Positions 6,697-14,019 are shown, counted from the stretch's first letter. The stretch is DNA of 64,000 nucleotides from a virus (IMGVR_UViG_3300028827_000129:62001-126000), one strand, 5' to 3'. Translations and numbers: made by a program. Notes: generated by a model from the letters alone, not told the origin.

Positions 6697-6994
6697 GCTT
6701 CGACTCCCTCATGAGCTTTTTTGCCTGGTTTTTCATCCAGGTTCGCACGATAATGCCGGCCAACCTCGTCTTATGGACGGCAAGGGAAAGGATTACACTT
6801 CCCATAGCGCCCATAAGCACCAGCTGTCCGGTTGCACCGAACAGCGTGGCAAGGACGAAGTTGATCAGCACCGACGAGACGATGGACGCCCAAGGGTTTC
6901 TGAGCGTCAAGTCCCGATAAAGCGCAAATTTGTACATGAGCTTGAGCTCAATGTACGTCCCGGCAATGGCCAACAATGCAGCAGCGATAAGCAT
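6689..6994 (-). CDS. Membrane protein, 101 residues
   Basis: A good AAAGGAGGTAAGTGAT spacer precedes the ATG. There are three hydrophobic segments (residues about 1-14, 36-55 and 58-75), the last two with small-residue packing (FGATGQLVLMGAMG), then a basic C-terminus. No family recognised. It is followed by two more membrane proteins, so this block may encode one membrane complex. Confidence 0.6.
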   Translation of the reverse strand: MLIAAALLAIAGTYIELKLMYKFALYRDLTLRNPWASIVSSVLINFVLATLFGATGQLVLMGAMGSVILSLAVHKTRLAGIIVRTWMKNQAKKLMRESKHA

Positions 6995-6995
6995 A

Positions 6996-7169
6996 TCACT
7001 TACCTCCTTTCACACCAATTTTCTCACGAATGTGAGATTCATAGCACTTTACGCAGAATACGTACTGACAGTACACATATCTGCCTTCATCATCCACAAT
7101 TACTTTTCCGCAGTAATTGCACTTTTCTCCGCCACTGCGGATGCCTTCTTCAACGATAAACGAAGACAT
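6996..7169 (-). CDS. 57-residue zinc-ribbon protein
   Basis: The start at 7169 (MSSFIVEEG) is chosen because AAAGGAGG lies seven bases upstream; the longer open frame would run through the neighbouring gene. The product has CNYC, then after about 16 residues an isolated Cys, then CVKC, a zinc-binding four-Cys arrangement. It follows a second zinc-ribbon gene (7183-7326) 13 bases away, so the two are likely to be expressed together. No family recognised. Confidence 0.65.
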   Translation of the reverse strand: MSSFIVEEGIRSGGEKCNYCGKVIVDDEGRYVYCQYVFCVKCYESHIREKIGVKGGK

Positions 7170-7182
7170 ACATTCCCTCCTT

Positions 7183-7326
7183 TCAAGCACGTGGAGCCTC
7201 TCCGCGAAGGAGCAAATGACTCTTCTTTTTGAAGCAATCATCACAGATGACAAAGTCACCGTAATGCCACCTCGACTCTTCCGTCAAGATATCCTTGTTA
7301 CAAAAGGGACACTTAACCTTAACCAT
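7183..7326 (-). CDS. 47-residue zinc-ribbon protein
   Basis: ATG at 7326 preceded by AAAGGAGGTAGC; stop TGA at 7183-7185. The product begins MVKVKCPFCNK and continues to ICDDCFKKK, so CxxC and CxxC are 18 residues apart, a classic zinc ribbon. The basic tail (KKKSHLLLRGEAPRA) would suit nucleic-acid contact. It is the first of two adjacent zinc-ribbon genes. Confidence 0.7.
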   Translation of the reverse strand: MVKVKCPFCNKDILTEESRWHYGDFVICDDCFKKKSHLLLRGEAPRA

Positions 7327-7379
7327 GCTACCTCCTTTGATTATTAATTACGATATAGCTAGCTGCTACATCACTTTGC

Positions 7380-7832
7380 TTACTCACCAGTAAGCTTGTA
7401 GAGCTTGAGCTTCAAGGCCGCAAGCTTGCTCGCCAAAACGAGATGTTGGGCCTTTTCTGTGCAGCTACAAAGCTCTTCAGAGACCTTTTCGATCTCTTTC
7501 TTTATTCTCTTTATACGCTTCTCCCTAATCTTATCAACGACTTCGTTGATAGGACCAGTAGAACACGTCTTATTGCACACGTCTGAGAGCTTCTCAGAGG
7601 CTTTCTGAGCCACTTTCTTCGTAGACTCGACTGTAACCTCCTTGATTGTCTCAGAAACGTCTCTCACGTCCTCTAAGGGCTTCTGAGAGGATTCCTTTAC
7701 TTTGGACACAATGTCATGTGCCTTCTTCTTGGCTTTCTTGTAGAAATCCGTCATAGCGATTTCTTCGAAAACCGTTTTGCTCTTATCAGTAAAGAGCACA
7801 CACCTCTTGTGCTTTTTCTTGGTAGGTACCAT
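7380..7832 (-). CDS. Lys-rich coiled-coil protein (YtxH/LEA-like composition)
   Basis: The start at 7832 (MVPTKKKHK) follows AAAGGAGG by nine bases. The 150-residue product has long amphipathic Lys/Glu/Val/Ser repeats (for example KKVAQKASEKLSD and KRIKKEIEKVSEEL), typical of coiled-coil or YtxH-like stress-type proteins. Two short Cys pairs (CNKTC and CSC) lie in the second half. No enzyme motif. A later in-frame start (MTDFYKK) is possible but lacks a good ribosome binding site. Confidence 0.6.
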   Translation of the reverse strand: MVPTKKKHKRCVLFTDKSKTVFEEIAMTDFYKKAKKKAHDIVSKVKESSQKPLEDVRDVSETIKEVTVESTKKVAQKASEKLSDVCNKTCSTGPINEVVDKIREKRIKRIKKEIEKVSEELCSCTEKAQHLVLASKLAALKLKLYKLTGE

Positions 7833-7855
7833 AGCACGTTCCTCCTTTCTGGCCA

Positions 7856-8306
<451 letters not shown>

Positions 8307-8314
<8 letters not shown>

Positions 8315-8465
8315 TTGCAACCTCCTTTTCTCTCTTAATTCTGCGCACCATCACATACGCAAAGTGTCTCTTCACGTATGAGGTATGCCACGAGCAAAGT
8401 GGCTGACGGTGTTTGCCGACAATAAAGTCGGCTTTTTCTTTGCACCCAAGATAGATGCACTTCAT
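8307..8465 (-). CDS. 52-residue Cys/His zinc-finger-like protein
   Basis: ATG at 8465 with AAGGAGG about ten bases upstream; stop TAA at 8307-8309. The product opens MKCIYLGCKEKAD and continues PLCSWHTSYVKRH, giving C-x4-C then C-x2-H, a plausible zinc site, with a basic C-terminus. Its stop lies inside the next gene's first codons (overlap of eight bases), so the genes are coupled. No family recognised. Confidence 0.6.
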
Positions 8466-8484
8466 AGTTTTTTATACCTCCTTA

Positions 8485-9051
8485 TTAGTTTTTGAGGCCG
8501 GCAATGACCAACCTCTTAAGCCTTTCGACTTCCTCCGCAACAATCTCAATTTCGTAGGTCGTCATAAAGGCCGTAAGTGTCACACGATACAACATCTCGT
8601 CCAACGGTTTGACTTCAATAGAAGTCAAATGCTGAACAGGAATCATAATCGTTCGACACTTATTGATAATCTCAAGAACGAAGCCGTCAATAAGGCCAAA
8701 TGTCGTTTCTTCCTTGAAAAGAAGAGCAATATTCTTCTTCTCTTCTCTTTCTTTTTTCTTGGCCTTCTTTCGGACTTCTTTTTCCACCTCCCTCAAAAGA
8801 GAGATCCACTTCTGGGAGATGTTGTAATAGCCGAGGAAGTTCCCGTACTTGTCCTTTTTCGGGATAAAAAATCCCTGCTTCCCGCAATAAGGACACTTCG
8901 GGACCTCCACTGCCGTCCCATCCTTTGAGACGATCACTTCTCGGTCTTCCCAATTGGCATTGTGGAGGGAAACCTTTTTGCCGCAACCAACCGCATGCGG
9001 CATGACCTTAGATTTTCTGTAACAATACTTAGTCACAGAGTAAACGTTCAT
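8485..9051 (-). CDS. Hypothetical protein with CPYCG zinc site
   Basis: A 188-residue product with AAAGGAGGTAGAG before the ATG. Cys/His residues cluster in the first 60 residues (YCYRK, GCGKKV, KCPYCGKQG), consistent with a zinc ribbon. A very charged helix (EVRKKAKKKEREEKK) follows, then a strand-rich C-terminal domain. It could be a nucleic-acid-binding adaptor. No family recognised. A hairpin (9075-9099) lies just upstream. Confidence 0.6.
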   Translation of the reverse strand: MNVYSVTKYCYRKSKVMPHAVGCGKKVSLHNANWEDREVIVSKDGTAVEVPKCPYCGKQGFFIPKKDKYGNFLGYYNISQKWISLLREVEKEVRKKAKKKEREEKKNIALLFKEETTFGLIDGFVLEIINKCRTIMIPVQHLTSIEVKPLDEMLYRVTLTAFMTTYEIEIVAEEVERLKRLVIAGLKN

Positions 9052-9074
9052 CTCTACCTCCTTTATTTAAAAGT

Positions 9075-9099
9075 GCCCCAGGGGATAAACCCCTGGGGC
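9075..9099 (-). promoter_or_regulatory. Leader/intercistronic hairpin, 10-bp stem
   Basis: GCCCCAGGGG paired with CCCCTGGGGC, loop ATAAA. It lies between the 9111-9380 gene and the Shine-Dalgarno of the 8485-9051 gene, and on the minus strand is followed by ACTTTTAAAT, so it may also terminate weakly. A near-identical stem is at 9412-9435. Confidence 0.6.
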
Positions 9100-9110
9100 T
9101 AAGATTTAGC

Positions 9111-9380
9111 TTACTTACGACTCACGTAATCGTCGTAGAGATTCTTGATCTCTTCGTCGATCCCCATAATATTGACGTCCTTGTACTTGTCACGAAGCTT
9201 GACAAGCTTCTCGAACGTCGCACGGGCCTTTTTGGAGGCGTTTACCATTTTCTTGGCACGACGTCTGCCACAGACGTCGTTCTTCGCCTCCTCCATCTTT
9301 GTCTTGATTTTGACCAGGGTGTTCCTGGTACGAAGTAAAGCGTCCTTTCCTTTGCTGAGGATGTTCTTCAGTCTGCTCAT
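9111..9380 (-). CDS. Basic coiled-coil protein, 89 residues
   Basis: TAAGGAGGTACTGTT precedes the ATG. The product is almost entirely helical and very basic (MSRLKNILSKGKDAL to GRRRAKKMVNASKKAR), ending in a more acidic helix (IDEEIKNLYDDYV). This would suit DNA or RNA binding or a structural coiled coil. No family recognised. It is flanked on both sides by similar GC-rich hairpins. Confidence 0.6.
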   Translation of the reverse strand: MSRLKNILSKGKDALLRTRNTLVKIKTKMEEAKNDVCGRRRAKKMVNASKKARATFEKLVKLRDKYKDVNIMGIDEEIKNLYDDYVSRK

Positions 9381-9411
9381 AACAGTACCTCCTTAAGTGG
9401 GTTAAAAGAGT

Positions 9412-9435
9412 GCCCCAGGGATAATTCCCTGGGGC
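9412..9435 (-). promoter_or_regulatory. Leader/intercistronic hairpin, 10-bp stem
   Basis: GCCCCAGGGA paired with TCCCTGGGGC, loop TAAT. It lies between the DHH-like gene and the Shine-Dalgarno of the 9111-9380 gene. It is almost the same stem as 9075-9099, so this may be a duplicated intercistronic element. Confidence 0.6.
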
Positions 9436-9465
9436 GTTAGGACTTTAGGTGAATACCTCTAAGGA

Positions 9466-10416
9466 TTAGTTACCTTCCCCCATGGGGCATTCACCGCTAG
9501 CGATGACCTCCTGGCAGTAAGGCGCATCGTTCCCGTATGTGCAAATGGCGATACGGTGATACTTGCACGTCTTCCCGCCCGCGAAGCCACGCTCCGGGTC
9601 GCCGTAGGAATCACGGAGCGGCCCGACAACGTAGCCATCAAGGAAGGCCTTGATGTGGTCGGGGCTCCCGGCCTGGCAGACCGTGCGGCCGTCCTGGAGG
9701 GTAGAAACGAAACAAACCCCCTCACGAGCCGCAGCCTCCGGCAACTCCGGAACGTGAATGTCCAGGAAGTTGGCGTAGCTAAGTACTTTGCCATCGAGAT
9801 CTTCCCGGTCTTCCGGATCAAAATAATGAACCAGAATCTTCCGAGACATTCTGATGGCGTCACGAGCCGCTTCCACGTCCCGAAGGATCTCCTCCTCCGA
9901 ACGGCCCTGGAACTTCGCCCTGGAACTGATGCGCCAGCGCATCAGTTCGTCGGGGTCCACCCCAGGACACTTCCCGCGATAAGCAGCGGCCAGACAGTGG
10001 TCCGCTGCCGCAACGAGCTTCAGATTCTCATGAAACTCGTTGCACCTCGGGTAGAGGAGCTTCAGAACCTGCCCCAGGGACGAGGCTTCCCAATACTTCT
10101 TGGGATCCTTCCCGTACCCAGGGTCCCCAGGCCGGTGGTGGTCGAGGAGCTTGCTGTCGTTGAGGCTAGCTGCCTCGCCAACAAACTCACACTCCACCCG
10201 AACGATCTGGGTCGTCGGGTCCTTTACGATCTCCGGGATCGTAGCCTCCGCCTTGTAAGCCTCGAAAGGCTTCACTCGGCAGAGGGTTTCGGCATCGCCA
10301 CAATTGCGAACGGCCGCGTAAGCCACCGGGATTCGGTGTGCTCGCAGCAGCTCTTCGATGGCTGCCATTTCGGGGTCAGGCGCCCCCAGAATGAAGAAGA
10401 GGGTGTTAGTACCCAT
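9466..10416 (-). CDS. DHH-superfamily phosphoesterase-like protein
   Basis: A 316-residue product with LLDHHRPGDPGYG (DHH at 92-94), ASSLGQ (111-116) and AAADH (136-140). The order of a DHH triad, a small-residue SLGQ helix and a later Asp-His resembles the metal-binding motifs of DHH-family phosphoesterases (RecJ, NrnA, GdpP types). Known relatives cleave phosphodiesters in single-stranded DNA, nanoRNA or cyclic dinucleotides; which substrate applies is not evident. A C-terminal Cys-rich part (CKYH, CTYG, CQEV, CPMG) is additional. AGAAGGAGG precedes the ATG. A 298-residue frame on the other strand is a shadow. Confidence 0.55.
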   Translation of the reverse strand: MGTNTLFFILGAPDPEMAAIEELLRAHRIPVAYAAVRNCGDAETLCRVKPFEAYKAEATIPEIVKDPTTQIVRVECEFVGEAASLNDSKLLDHHRPGDPGYGKDPKKYWEASSLGQVLKLLYPRCNEFHENLKLVAAADHCLAAAYRGKCPGVDPDELMRWRISSRAKFQGRSEEEILRDVEAARDAIRMSRKILVHYFDPEDREDLDGKVLSYANFLDIHVPELPEAAAREGVCFVSTLQDGRTVCQAGSPDHIKAFLDGYVVGPLRDSYGDPERGFAGGKTCKYHRIAICTYGNDAPYCQEVIASGECPMGEGN

Positions 10417-10448
10417 ATGTACCTCCTTCTCGTGTGTGTTTTAGCCCC

Positions 10449-10685
10449 TTAGAGGGCCAGAGACCGAATTTCGGTCTCGGTGACTTTGCCACCCAAAACG
10501 GAGACAATCTCCTGGATGGCGAGGAGCCTTTCGCTCTGAGTAGGCACCAACTCCTTGAGAAGGTACCTGTAGAACTCAGAGTCTTTGCCGCTAAACCAAG
10601 CGGCCTTTATCGCCAATTTGGCGTTCATACTCTCAACACAGTCTGTATCAAGAGTATTGATGGCGTTAAGCAACTTGTCAGCCAT
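10449..10685 (-). CDS. Small helical protein, paralogue of 14149-14487
   Basis: The start at 10685 (MADKLLNAINTLD) is the most plausible because the longer frame begins inside a leader hairpin, although the Shine-Dalgarno is weak. The pattern LxxLxTLDxD, then AIKAAWFSGKDSEFYRYLL, then SERLLAIQEIV matches the 112-residue protein at 14149-14487 along most of its length (TLDPD, AYCGGDIRRFKVLL, GERYCALRRLV). Both are therefore one phage-specific family. The function is unknown. It lies just downstream of a strong terminator, so it may have a separate promoter. Confidence 0.6.
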   Translation of the reverse strand: MADKLLNAINTLDTDCVESMNAKLAIKAAWFSGKDSEFYRYLLKELVPTQSERLLAIQEIVSVLGGKVTETEIRSLAL

Positions 10686-10711
10686 GTTTGTATTAACCGT
10701 TACTCTTAAGG

Positions 10712-10727
10712 GCGTACCTGAGTACGC
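10712..10727 (-). promoter_or_regulatory. Leader hairpin GCGTAC/GTACGC
   Basis: A 6-bp perfect stem with loop CTGA upstream of the 10449-10685 start and directly after the terminator T-run. It adds to the repeated hairpin-before-gene pattern in the leftward region. Confidence 0.45.
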
Positions 10728-10765
10728 AAAAAACAACGGCTACGACAAGAATGTCGTAGCCGTTG
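10728..10765 (-). terminator. Strong intrinsic terminator, 14-bp stem
   Basis: CAACGGCTACGACA pairs with TGTCGTAGCCGTTG (loop AGAA on the + strand), followed on the minus strand by six T. It terminates the leftward transcript carrying the two paralogous membrane-anchored genes at 10788-11462. Confidence 0.9.
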
Positions 10766-10787
10766 CAGCCCTTAAGACTTTCGAGAA

Positions 10788-11099
10788 TTATCTGCACTGA
10801 ATCTGGATTTCGACTGCATCCTCGCCAATATGACTGAGGAGGGTTTCGAAATCCTTATCCCCAGGCTTAATGACGAAGCCGGCAATCGTCTGCCAGCTGA
10901 CGTTAACCTTCTTTAGAAGGTCTCTGCTTGCCTGAACACCAATGACTTTACCGTTGTCCTTGCAACGGATTATGACGTTCTGCCCCGTCGTATAAAGCAT
11001 GACTTTGTGGGAACGAACCCACAGGGCAGAACCGATTGCCGCCGTGCCAATGGCAACGATGGCGACTTTTTTGATAACATTCACAATCTTCTTACTCAT
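10788..11099 (-). CDS. Membrane-anchored protein, paralogue of 11190-11462
   Basis: The start at 11099 (MSKKIVNVIKK) follows AAGGAGGACATT. The 103-residue product has one N-terminal membrane anchor (KKVAIVAIGTAAIGSALWV) and a soluble domain that aligns with the next gene upstream: VIIRCKDNGKVIGVQ against VIFRCEKGGEIVGIQ, DLLKK against ELLKK, and EIQIQC against EIRVNC. Two conserved Cys may form a disulfide. Function unknown. The duplication suggests selection for dosage or for a hetero-oligomer. Confidence 0.65.
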   Translation of the reverse strand: MSKKIVNVIKKVAIVAIGTAAIGSALWVRSHKVMLYTTGQNVIIRCKDNGKVIGVQASRDLLKKVNVSWQTIAGFVIKPGDKDFETLLSHIGEDAVEIQIQCR

Positions 11100-11116
11100 A
11101 ATGTCCTCCTTAAATC

Positions 11117-11133
11117 GGCGTACCTTATACGCC
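11117..11133 (-). promoter_or_regulatory. Leader hairpin GGCGTA/TACGCC
   Basis: A 6-bp stem with loop CCTTA about seven bases upstream of the AAGGAGG of the 10788-11099 gene. A second stem, AGCTGAAC/GTTCAGCT, lies just upstream of it (about 11141-11162). Confidence 0.5.
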
Positions 11134-11189
11134 ATTATTAGCTGAACTTAGATGTTCAGCTCTTTAGGGTTTTTGGAGATGTTTGTGGG

Positions 11190-11462
11190 TTATTTACAAT
11201 TAACCCTGATCTCCATAACGTCGTCTCCGACGTTTTTGACGAGGGTCGTGAACACCTCGTCTTCCGGCCGGATGATCAGTCCAAGGTAGGACTTCACTCC
11301 GGTCTTTTTGAGGAGTTCAGAGTCGGGCTGAATCCCGACAATTTCTCCTCCCTTTTCGCACCGAAAGATAACGGTGCGGTCGCTGGCGTAGAAGTCGAAC
11401 TTCCACGTCACGTACACCGAAATGGCGAGAAAAAGTGTCAGAACAACCAGAAACCTTTTCAT
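11190..11462 (-). CDS. Membrane-anchored protein, paralogue of 10788-11099
   Basis: A 90-residue product with an N-terminal signal/anchor (MKRFLVVLTLFLAISVYVTW) and a soluble domain homologous to its downstream neighbour, including paired Cys at the start and end of the domain. TAAGGAGGACACAG precedes the ATG. The anchor suggests the domain faces the periplasm or exterior. No family recognised. It forms a two-gene unit that ends at the 10728-10765 terminator. Confidence 0.65.
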   Translation of the reverse strand: MKRFLVVLTLFLAISVYVTWKFDFYASDRTVIFRCEKGGEIVGIQPDSELLKKTGVKSYLGLIIRPEDEVFTTLVKNVGDDVMEIRVNCK

Positions 11463-11480
11463 CTGTGTCCTCCTTAGTTT

Positions 11481-11516
11481 ACCCTTTAAAAGGGTTGTTT
11501 GTCCTTTAATAAGGAC
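11481..11516 (-). promoter_or_regulatory. Two leader hairpins before 90-residue gene
   Basis: ACCCTT/AAGGGT (11481-11495) and GTCCTT-TAAT-AAGGAC (11501-11516) stand one after another upstream of the AAGGAGG of the 11190-11462 gene. Confidence 0.5.
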
Positions 11517-11524
11517 TTTCTTTA

Positions 11525-11566
11525 GTCTTTTACGACTCCTCCTTAGAGGAGGTAGTCGTAAAAGAC
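11525..11566 (-). other. Long hairpin overlapping a stop codon
   Basis: GTCTTTTACGACT pairs with AGTCGTAAAAGAC, extended by CCTCC/GGAGG past a single bulged base. The 3' half includes the last codons and the stop of the 11543-12325 gene. There is no T-run after it on the minus strand, so it looks more like an mRNA-end or processing hairpin than an intrinsic terminator. Confidence 0.6.
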
Positions 11567-12325
11567 GAAGTAGGGCAGCTTGTCAAGTCGCCTCTTTCCC
11601 CCATCGGCGTACCCGACGATGGGGTATTCCGCCTCCTGGGCGTGGCCACCAAAGTATTCCCTGGTGACCAGGTGCCCAGACCAGGTATTATCCCCGTCAT
11701 ACCTGATCCGGAGGCGGAAGAGCTCCTCGTGCTGCGGCTTGTACAGCCGCTTTGCAATGAGCTCGACCTCCTCCCATTTCTTTTCCCCCTCCTCGTCGGA
11801 GAGGTTCCCTCCGAGGATGCCCTCCAGGATCTCTTCGATGAGACCCTTGACCCGGGCCATCGCCTCGGGAGTGTCCCACTCCCCTTCAGCGATGCCCAGC
11901 GAGGGCACCTCATCGAGGGAGATGACGTCACTCCCGCAGTCACGCGGGGTGACGTCCCCGAACCTCTCGACCTCGATGAGGTCGGGTTCCTCCCTCTTGT
12001 AGAGGAACTCTTTTTTGGGGTGGTCCTGGCGGAAGATCCGCTGGACCTCCCTGTCGGAGGAGACGAGGATCTCCCAGTCCTCGTCCCTGGGGTCAATAAT
12101 GACCGCCCTTCCGAGGATGCGGGAGATGGCCCTAACGGCCTTGATCTCCTCCTCCTTTCCAACCCGGAAGTCGAAAACGACCGGGTTGTGAGGGCTATCC
12201 TCGCCGAAGTACTCGGCGAGGTACCCCTCCGCCTCTTGAATGCCGAAGAGCTCATAGAGCTCCTCGGCCTTTGCCCGACTAACATGTCGGGACGCCTCGT
12301 GGATCGCCATTTCAAACTTTTCCAT
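11543..12325 (-). CDS. Hypothetical 260-residue protein from GC-rich block
   Basis: The start at 12325 (MEKFEMAIHEAS) follows AAAGGAGGATAGCC. The protein is acidic and mostly helical with an alpha/beta middle (RAVIIDPRDEDWEILVSSD). No catalytic motif recognised. Codons are strongly GC-ending, unlike the AT-rich genes at 0-8 kb, which also opens a 238-residue shadow frame on the opposite strand. It is flanked by hairpins at 11525-11566 and 12351-12365. Confidence 0.65.
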   Translation of the reverse strand: MEKFEMAIHEASRHVSRAKAEELYELFGIQEAEGYLAEYFGEDSPHNPVVFDFRVGKEEEIKAVRAISRILGRAVIIDPRDEDWEILVSSDREVQRIFRQDHPKKEFLYKREEPDLIEVERFGDVTPRDCGSDVISLDEVPSLGIAEGEWDTPEAMARVKGLIEEILEGILGGNLSDEEGEKKWEEVELIAKRLYKPQHEELFRLRIRYDGDNTWSGHLVTREYFGGHAQEAEYPIVGYADGGKRRLDKLPYFVFYDYLL

Positions 12326-12350
12326 GGCTATCCTCCTTTCCCTTTGTTTT

Positions 12351-12387
12351 GCCGGTGAAACCGGCGTCTTTAGGCCTTGTAGAGGCC
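12351..12387 (-). promoter_or_regulatory. Two leader hairpins before 260-residue gene
   Basis: GCCGGT-GAA-ACCGGC (12351-12365) and GGCCT/AGGCC (12373-12387) lie between the 51-residue gene and the Shine-Dalgarno of the 11543-12325 gene. The second overlaps the end of the upstream coding region. Confidence 0.5.
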
Positions 12388-12525
12388 CTTTACCCGCCAA
12401 ATGCGGGTATTGATCCTCTTAATGAGGATCTTTTCCCCCTTCTGACGGGGGTCATGGGAGGCCGTAGCCTCCCCCTTTTCGCGGGAGATCCACCTCCCGC
12501 CAATACGACAGGACCGGGCCTTCAT
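12370..12525 (-). CDS. 51-residue basic protein
   Basis: Its ATG at 12525 shares one base with the stop of the upstream gene (TAATG) and is preceded by GGGAGG. The product is highly basic (MKARSCRIGGRWISREKG to EKILIKRINTRIWRVKG) with a strand-like C-terminal half. It is probably a nucleic-acid-binding small protein; no family recognised. The tight coupling to the 60-residue gene supports it. Confidence 0.55.
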   Translation of the reverse strand: MKARSCRIGGRWISREKGEATASHDPRQKGEKILIKRINTRIWRVKGLYKA

Positions 12526-12707
12526 TAGAAGCCCTCCCGGTCCTTTTCGCCCTGAAGAATCAGGGCGGTGAGGTCGTGGATGTTGGGGCCGCGGTCCCCC
12601 TTCATCCACATCTCGTACTGGGAAATCCAGTACTTCCTTTCGCCGCTCTTGAAGCGGTCCTTTCCGTACTCGCTGAGTACGGTTTTGAGAAATCTCTTTT
12701 TCGTCAT
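12525..12707 (-). CDS. 60-residue hypothetical protein
   Basis: AAGGAGAGAGAAG precedes the ATG. The product (MTKKRFLKTVLSEYGKDRF to HDLTALILQGEKDREGF) is charged and helical with an aromatic middle (KYWISQYEMW). No family recognised. It ends in the TAATG overlap with the next gene. A 5-bp hairpin (12737-12750) lies upstream of its ribosome binding site. Confidence 0.6.
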   Translation of the reverse strand: MTKKRFLKTVLSEYGKDRFKSGERKYWISQYEMWMKGDRGPNIHDLTALILQGEKDREGF

Positions 12708-12736
12708 CTTCTCTCTCCTTTCCTTCCTTTCCTTTT

Positions 12737-12750
12737 CCCGCTCTAGCGGG
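12737..12750 (-). promoter_or_regulatory. Leader hairpin CCCGC/GCGGG
   Basis: A 5-bp GC stem with loop TCTA that overlaps the stop codon of the 12743-12898 gene and precedes a purine-rich leader with AAGGAG for the 12525-12707 gene. Confidence 0.45.
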
Positions 12751-12898
12751 TGCTGTTGGTCAGAGTGACCATGTTCTGACCAACCTTTGCCCAGTCACTT
12801 TCAAACTGGGCTTTGGCGGCGTCGAACAGGCGACATCCGCCGTAAATCATGACAACCATCGCCACGGCGATGGCGATGGCCGTCTTCTTCACAGTCAT
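12743..12898 (-). CDS. 51-residue putative lipoprotein
   Basis: ATG at 12898, stop TAG at 12743-12745. The N-terminus is a signal peptide (MTVKKTAIAIAVAMVVMIY) ending in a lipobox-like YGGC, so Cys22 would be lipidated after cleavage. The mature part is about 30 residues. Its size and design resemble outer-membrane spanin subunits (Rz1-type), but the Pro-rich character of Rz1 is missing. The Shine-Dalgarno is weak (GAAGAAG). The spanin role is a guess. Confidence 0.5.
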   Translation of the reverse strand: MTVKKTAIAIAVAMVVMIYGGCRLFDAAKAQFESDWAKVGQNMVTLTNSTR

Positions 12899-12937
12899 CT
12901 TCTTCTTCGTGGTCTTCTTGATCGTCTTCTTTGTGGT

Positions 12938-13882
12938 CTACTTCTTCGCCGTGGTCTTCTTGGCCTTCTTCGCGGCCTTGAAGGCCGCGGCCATCGGGCC
13001 GCGGCCCTTAGCCGCGATGGCCCCGGCCGGTTTGGCCGGGGCCTTTTTGGCCATGACCCAGGCCACGGCCTCGACCACGAGCCGAGGCAACGGCTCGTGG
13101 CCGGAGAGGGCCTTCCTGGCCCCCTCCAAGGCCCTGACGTCGTGCCGCCAGAGGCGGCCGACGCCAAGGCCCTTCATGGCCTGGCGCTGGGCCTCCTTGG
13201 AGGCCCGGCGGGTTTCCTGCAGCCGGGCCTCCTTCTTCTTGAGGGAGGCCTCCTCCTCCAGGAGGCCCTCCATGGCCTCCTGGAGGTCCTCAAGGAGACC
13301 CAGGGCATCCGCCCCGGCCTCCCCGGCCTCCCGGATCTCGGCGATGGCCTTCCAGCCCTCGCCGAGGAGCCGGCGGATGTACCGCCGCCGGCGGCTGACC
13401 TCCTTCAGCCGCTTTCCGGCGACGTAACCGCGCCAGTAGGCGCGGTCCACCGACTCAAACCACGTCGCCGGCCTTTCGGCCAGCGACGTGATGTCAATGA
13501 GGGCCTTCTGGGTCTTCCTGGCCCAGAAGGCCTTCTCCTCGCCCCTCTTGAGGGCGAGGAGAAGGGCCCTCTCCTCCCGGTTAAGGGAGGAGAGGGCCTC
13601 CCTGAAGGCCTTCTCGCCCTTCTTGATGGCCGCCTCAAGGGCGGCCTCCTCCTCAGCGGACCGCTGAGGAGGAACGACCTTCTCCCCCTCCTCCTTCATC
13701 CGCACCTTCTCGGTACGGATAAAAGACTTCGGCCGCGGCTTGTAGGCCTCGGCCTTCTTGGCCTCGGCCTTGGCCTTCCTGGCCGAGGCCTCGGCTTTGC
13801 GGGCCTCGGCCCTCCTGGCCGAGGCCTCTTCCTTTGCCTGCTCCAGGAGCAGGCGCACATCGTAGAGGTCCATGGTCTTCAT
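12938..13882 (-). CDS. Ala/Lys/Glu-rich coiled-coil protein with histone-H1-like tail
   Basis: A 314-residue product with AAGGAGGAGCC before the ATG. Residues about 10-50 are a long A/K/E/R helix, the middle is helical with LLALKRGEEKAF and RAYWRGYVAGKRL, and the last 35 residues are Ala/Lys/Pro-rich (KKAPAKPAG to KKAKKTTAKK), like bacterial histone-H1-type tails. DNA condensation or nucleoid binding is possible but inferred from composition alone. It is extremely GC-rich, and a 270-residue antisense frame is a by-product of that. Its ATG overlaps the stop of a 42-residue gene upstream. Confidence 0.65.
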   Translation of the reverse strand: MKTMDLYDVRLLLEQAKEEASARRAEARKAEASARKAKAEAKKAEAYKPRPKSFIRTEKVRMKEEGEKVVPPQRSAEEEAALEAAIKKGEKAFREALSSLNREERALLLALKRGEEKAFWARKTQKALIDITSLAERPATWFESVDRAYWRGYVAGKRLKEVSRRRRYIRRLLGEGWKAIAEIREAGEAGADALGLLEDLQEAMEGLLEEEASLKKKEARLQETRRASKEAQRQAMKGLGVGRLWRHDVRALEGARKALSGHEPLPRLVVEAVAWVMAKKAPAKPAGAIAAKGRGPMAAAFKAAKKAKKTTAKK

Positions 13883-14007
13883 GGCTCCTCCTTAAGCCCT
13901 ATCACGTAGCCAGGCAACGTCAAAGACGCCGTCCATGGCTTACGTTTCCCAGCGGTCGGGCTAAGCCGCTGGGCTCTTTCGGGCCTTATCGGCCCTTTTT
14001 CTGGCAT
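13879..14007 (-). CDS. Possible 42-residue protein coupled to next gene
   Basis: ATG at 14007 and stop TGA overlapping the next ATG as ATGA. The product is Pro/Arg/Lys-rich (MPEKGPIRPERAQRL to LKEEP). There is only a weak Shine-Dalgarno. Part of it covers two GC hairpins (GGGCC/GGCCC and CCCAGCGG/CCGCTGGG), so it may instead be a structured leader. The exact ATGA overlap is the main support. Confidence 0.35.
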   Translation of the reverse strand: MPEKGPIRPERAQRLSPTAGKRKPWTASLTLPGYVIGLKEEP

Positions 14008-14019
14008 CGTCTCAAGGAC

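Noticed and set aside
9556-10452. Open frame of 298 codons on the + strand
   Set aside because: Antisense of the DHH-like gene, whose own frame has a strong ribosome binding site and family motifs.
11642-12358. Open frame of 238 codons on the + strand
   Set aside because: It is the antisense of the 11543-12325 gene in a GC-rich block; no ribosome binding site and unnatural composition.
13097-13909. Open frame of 270 codons on the + strand
   Set aside because: Leu/Gly/Pro-rich antisense of the Ala/Lys-rich gene at 12938-13882; no Shine-Dalgarno, explained by GC bias.
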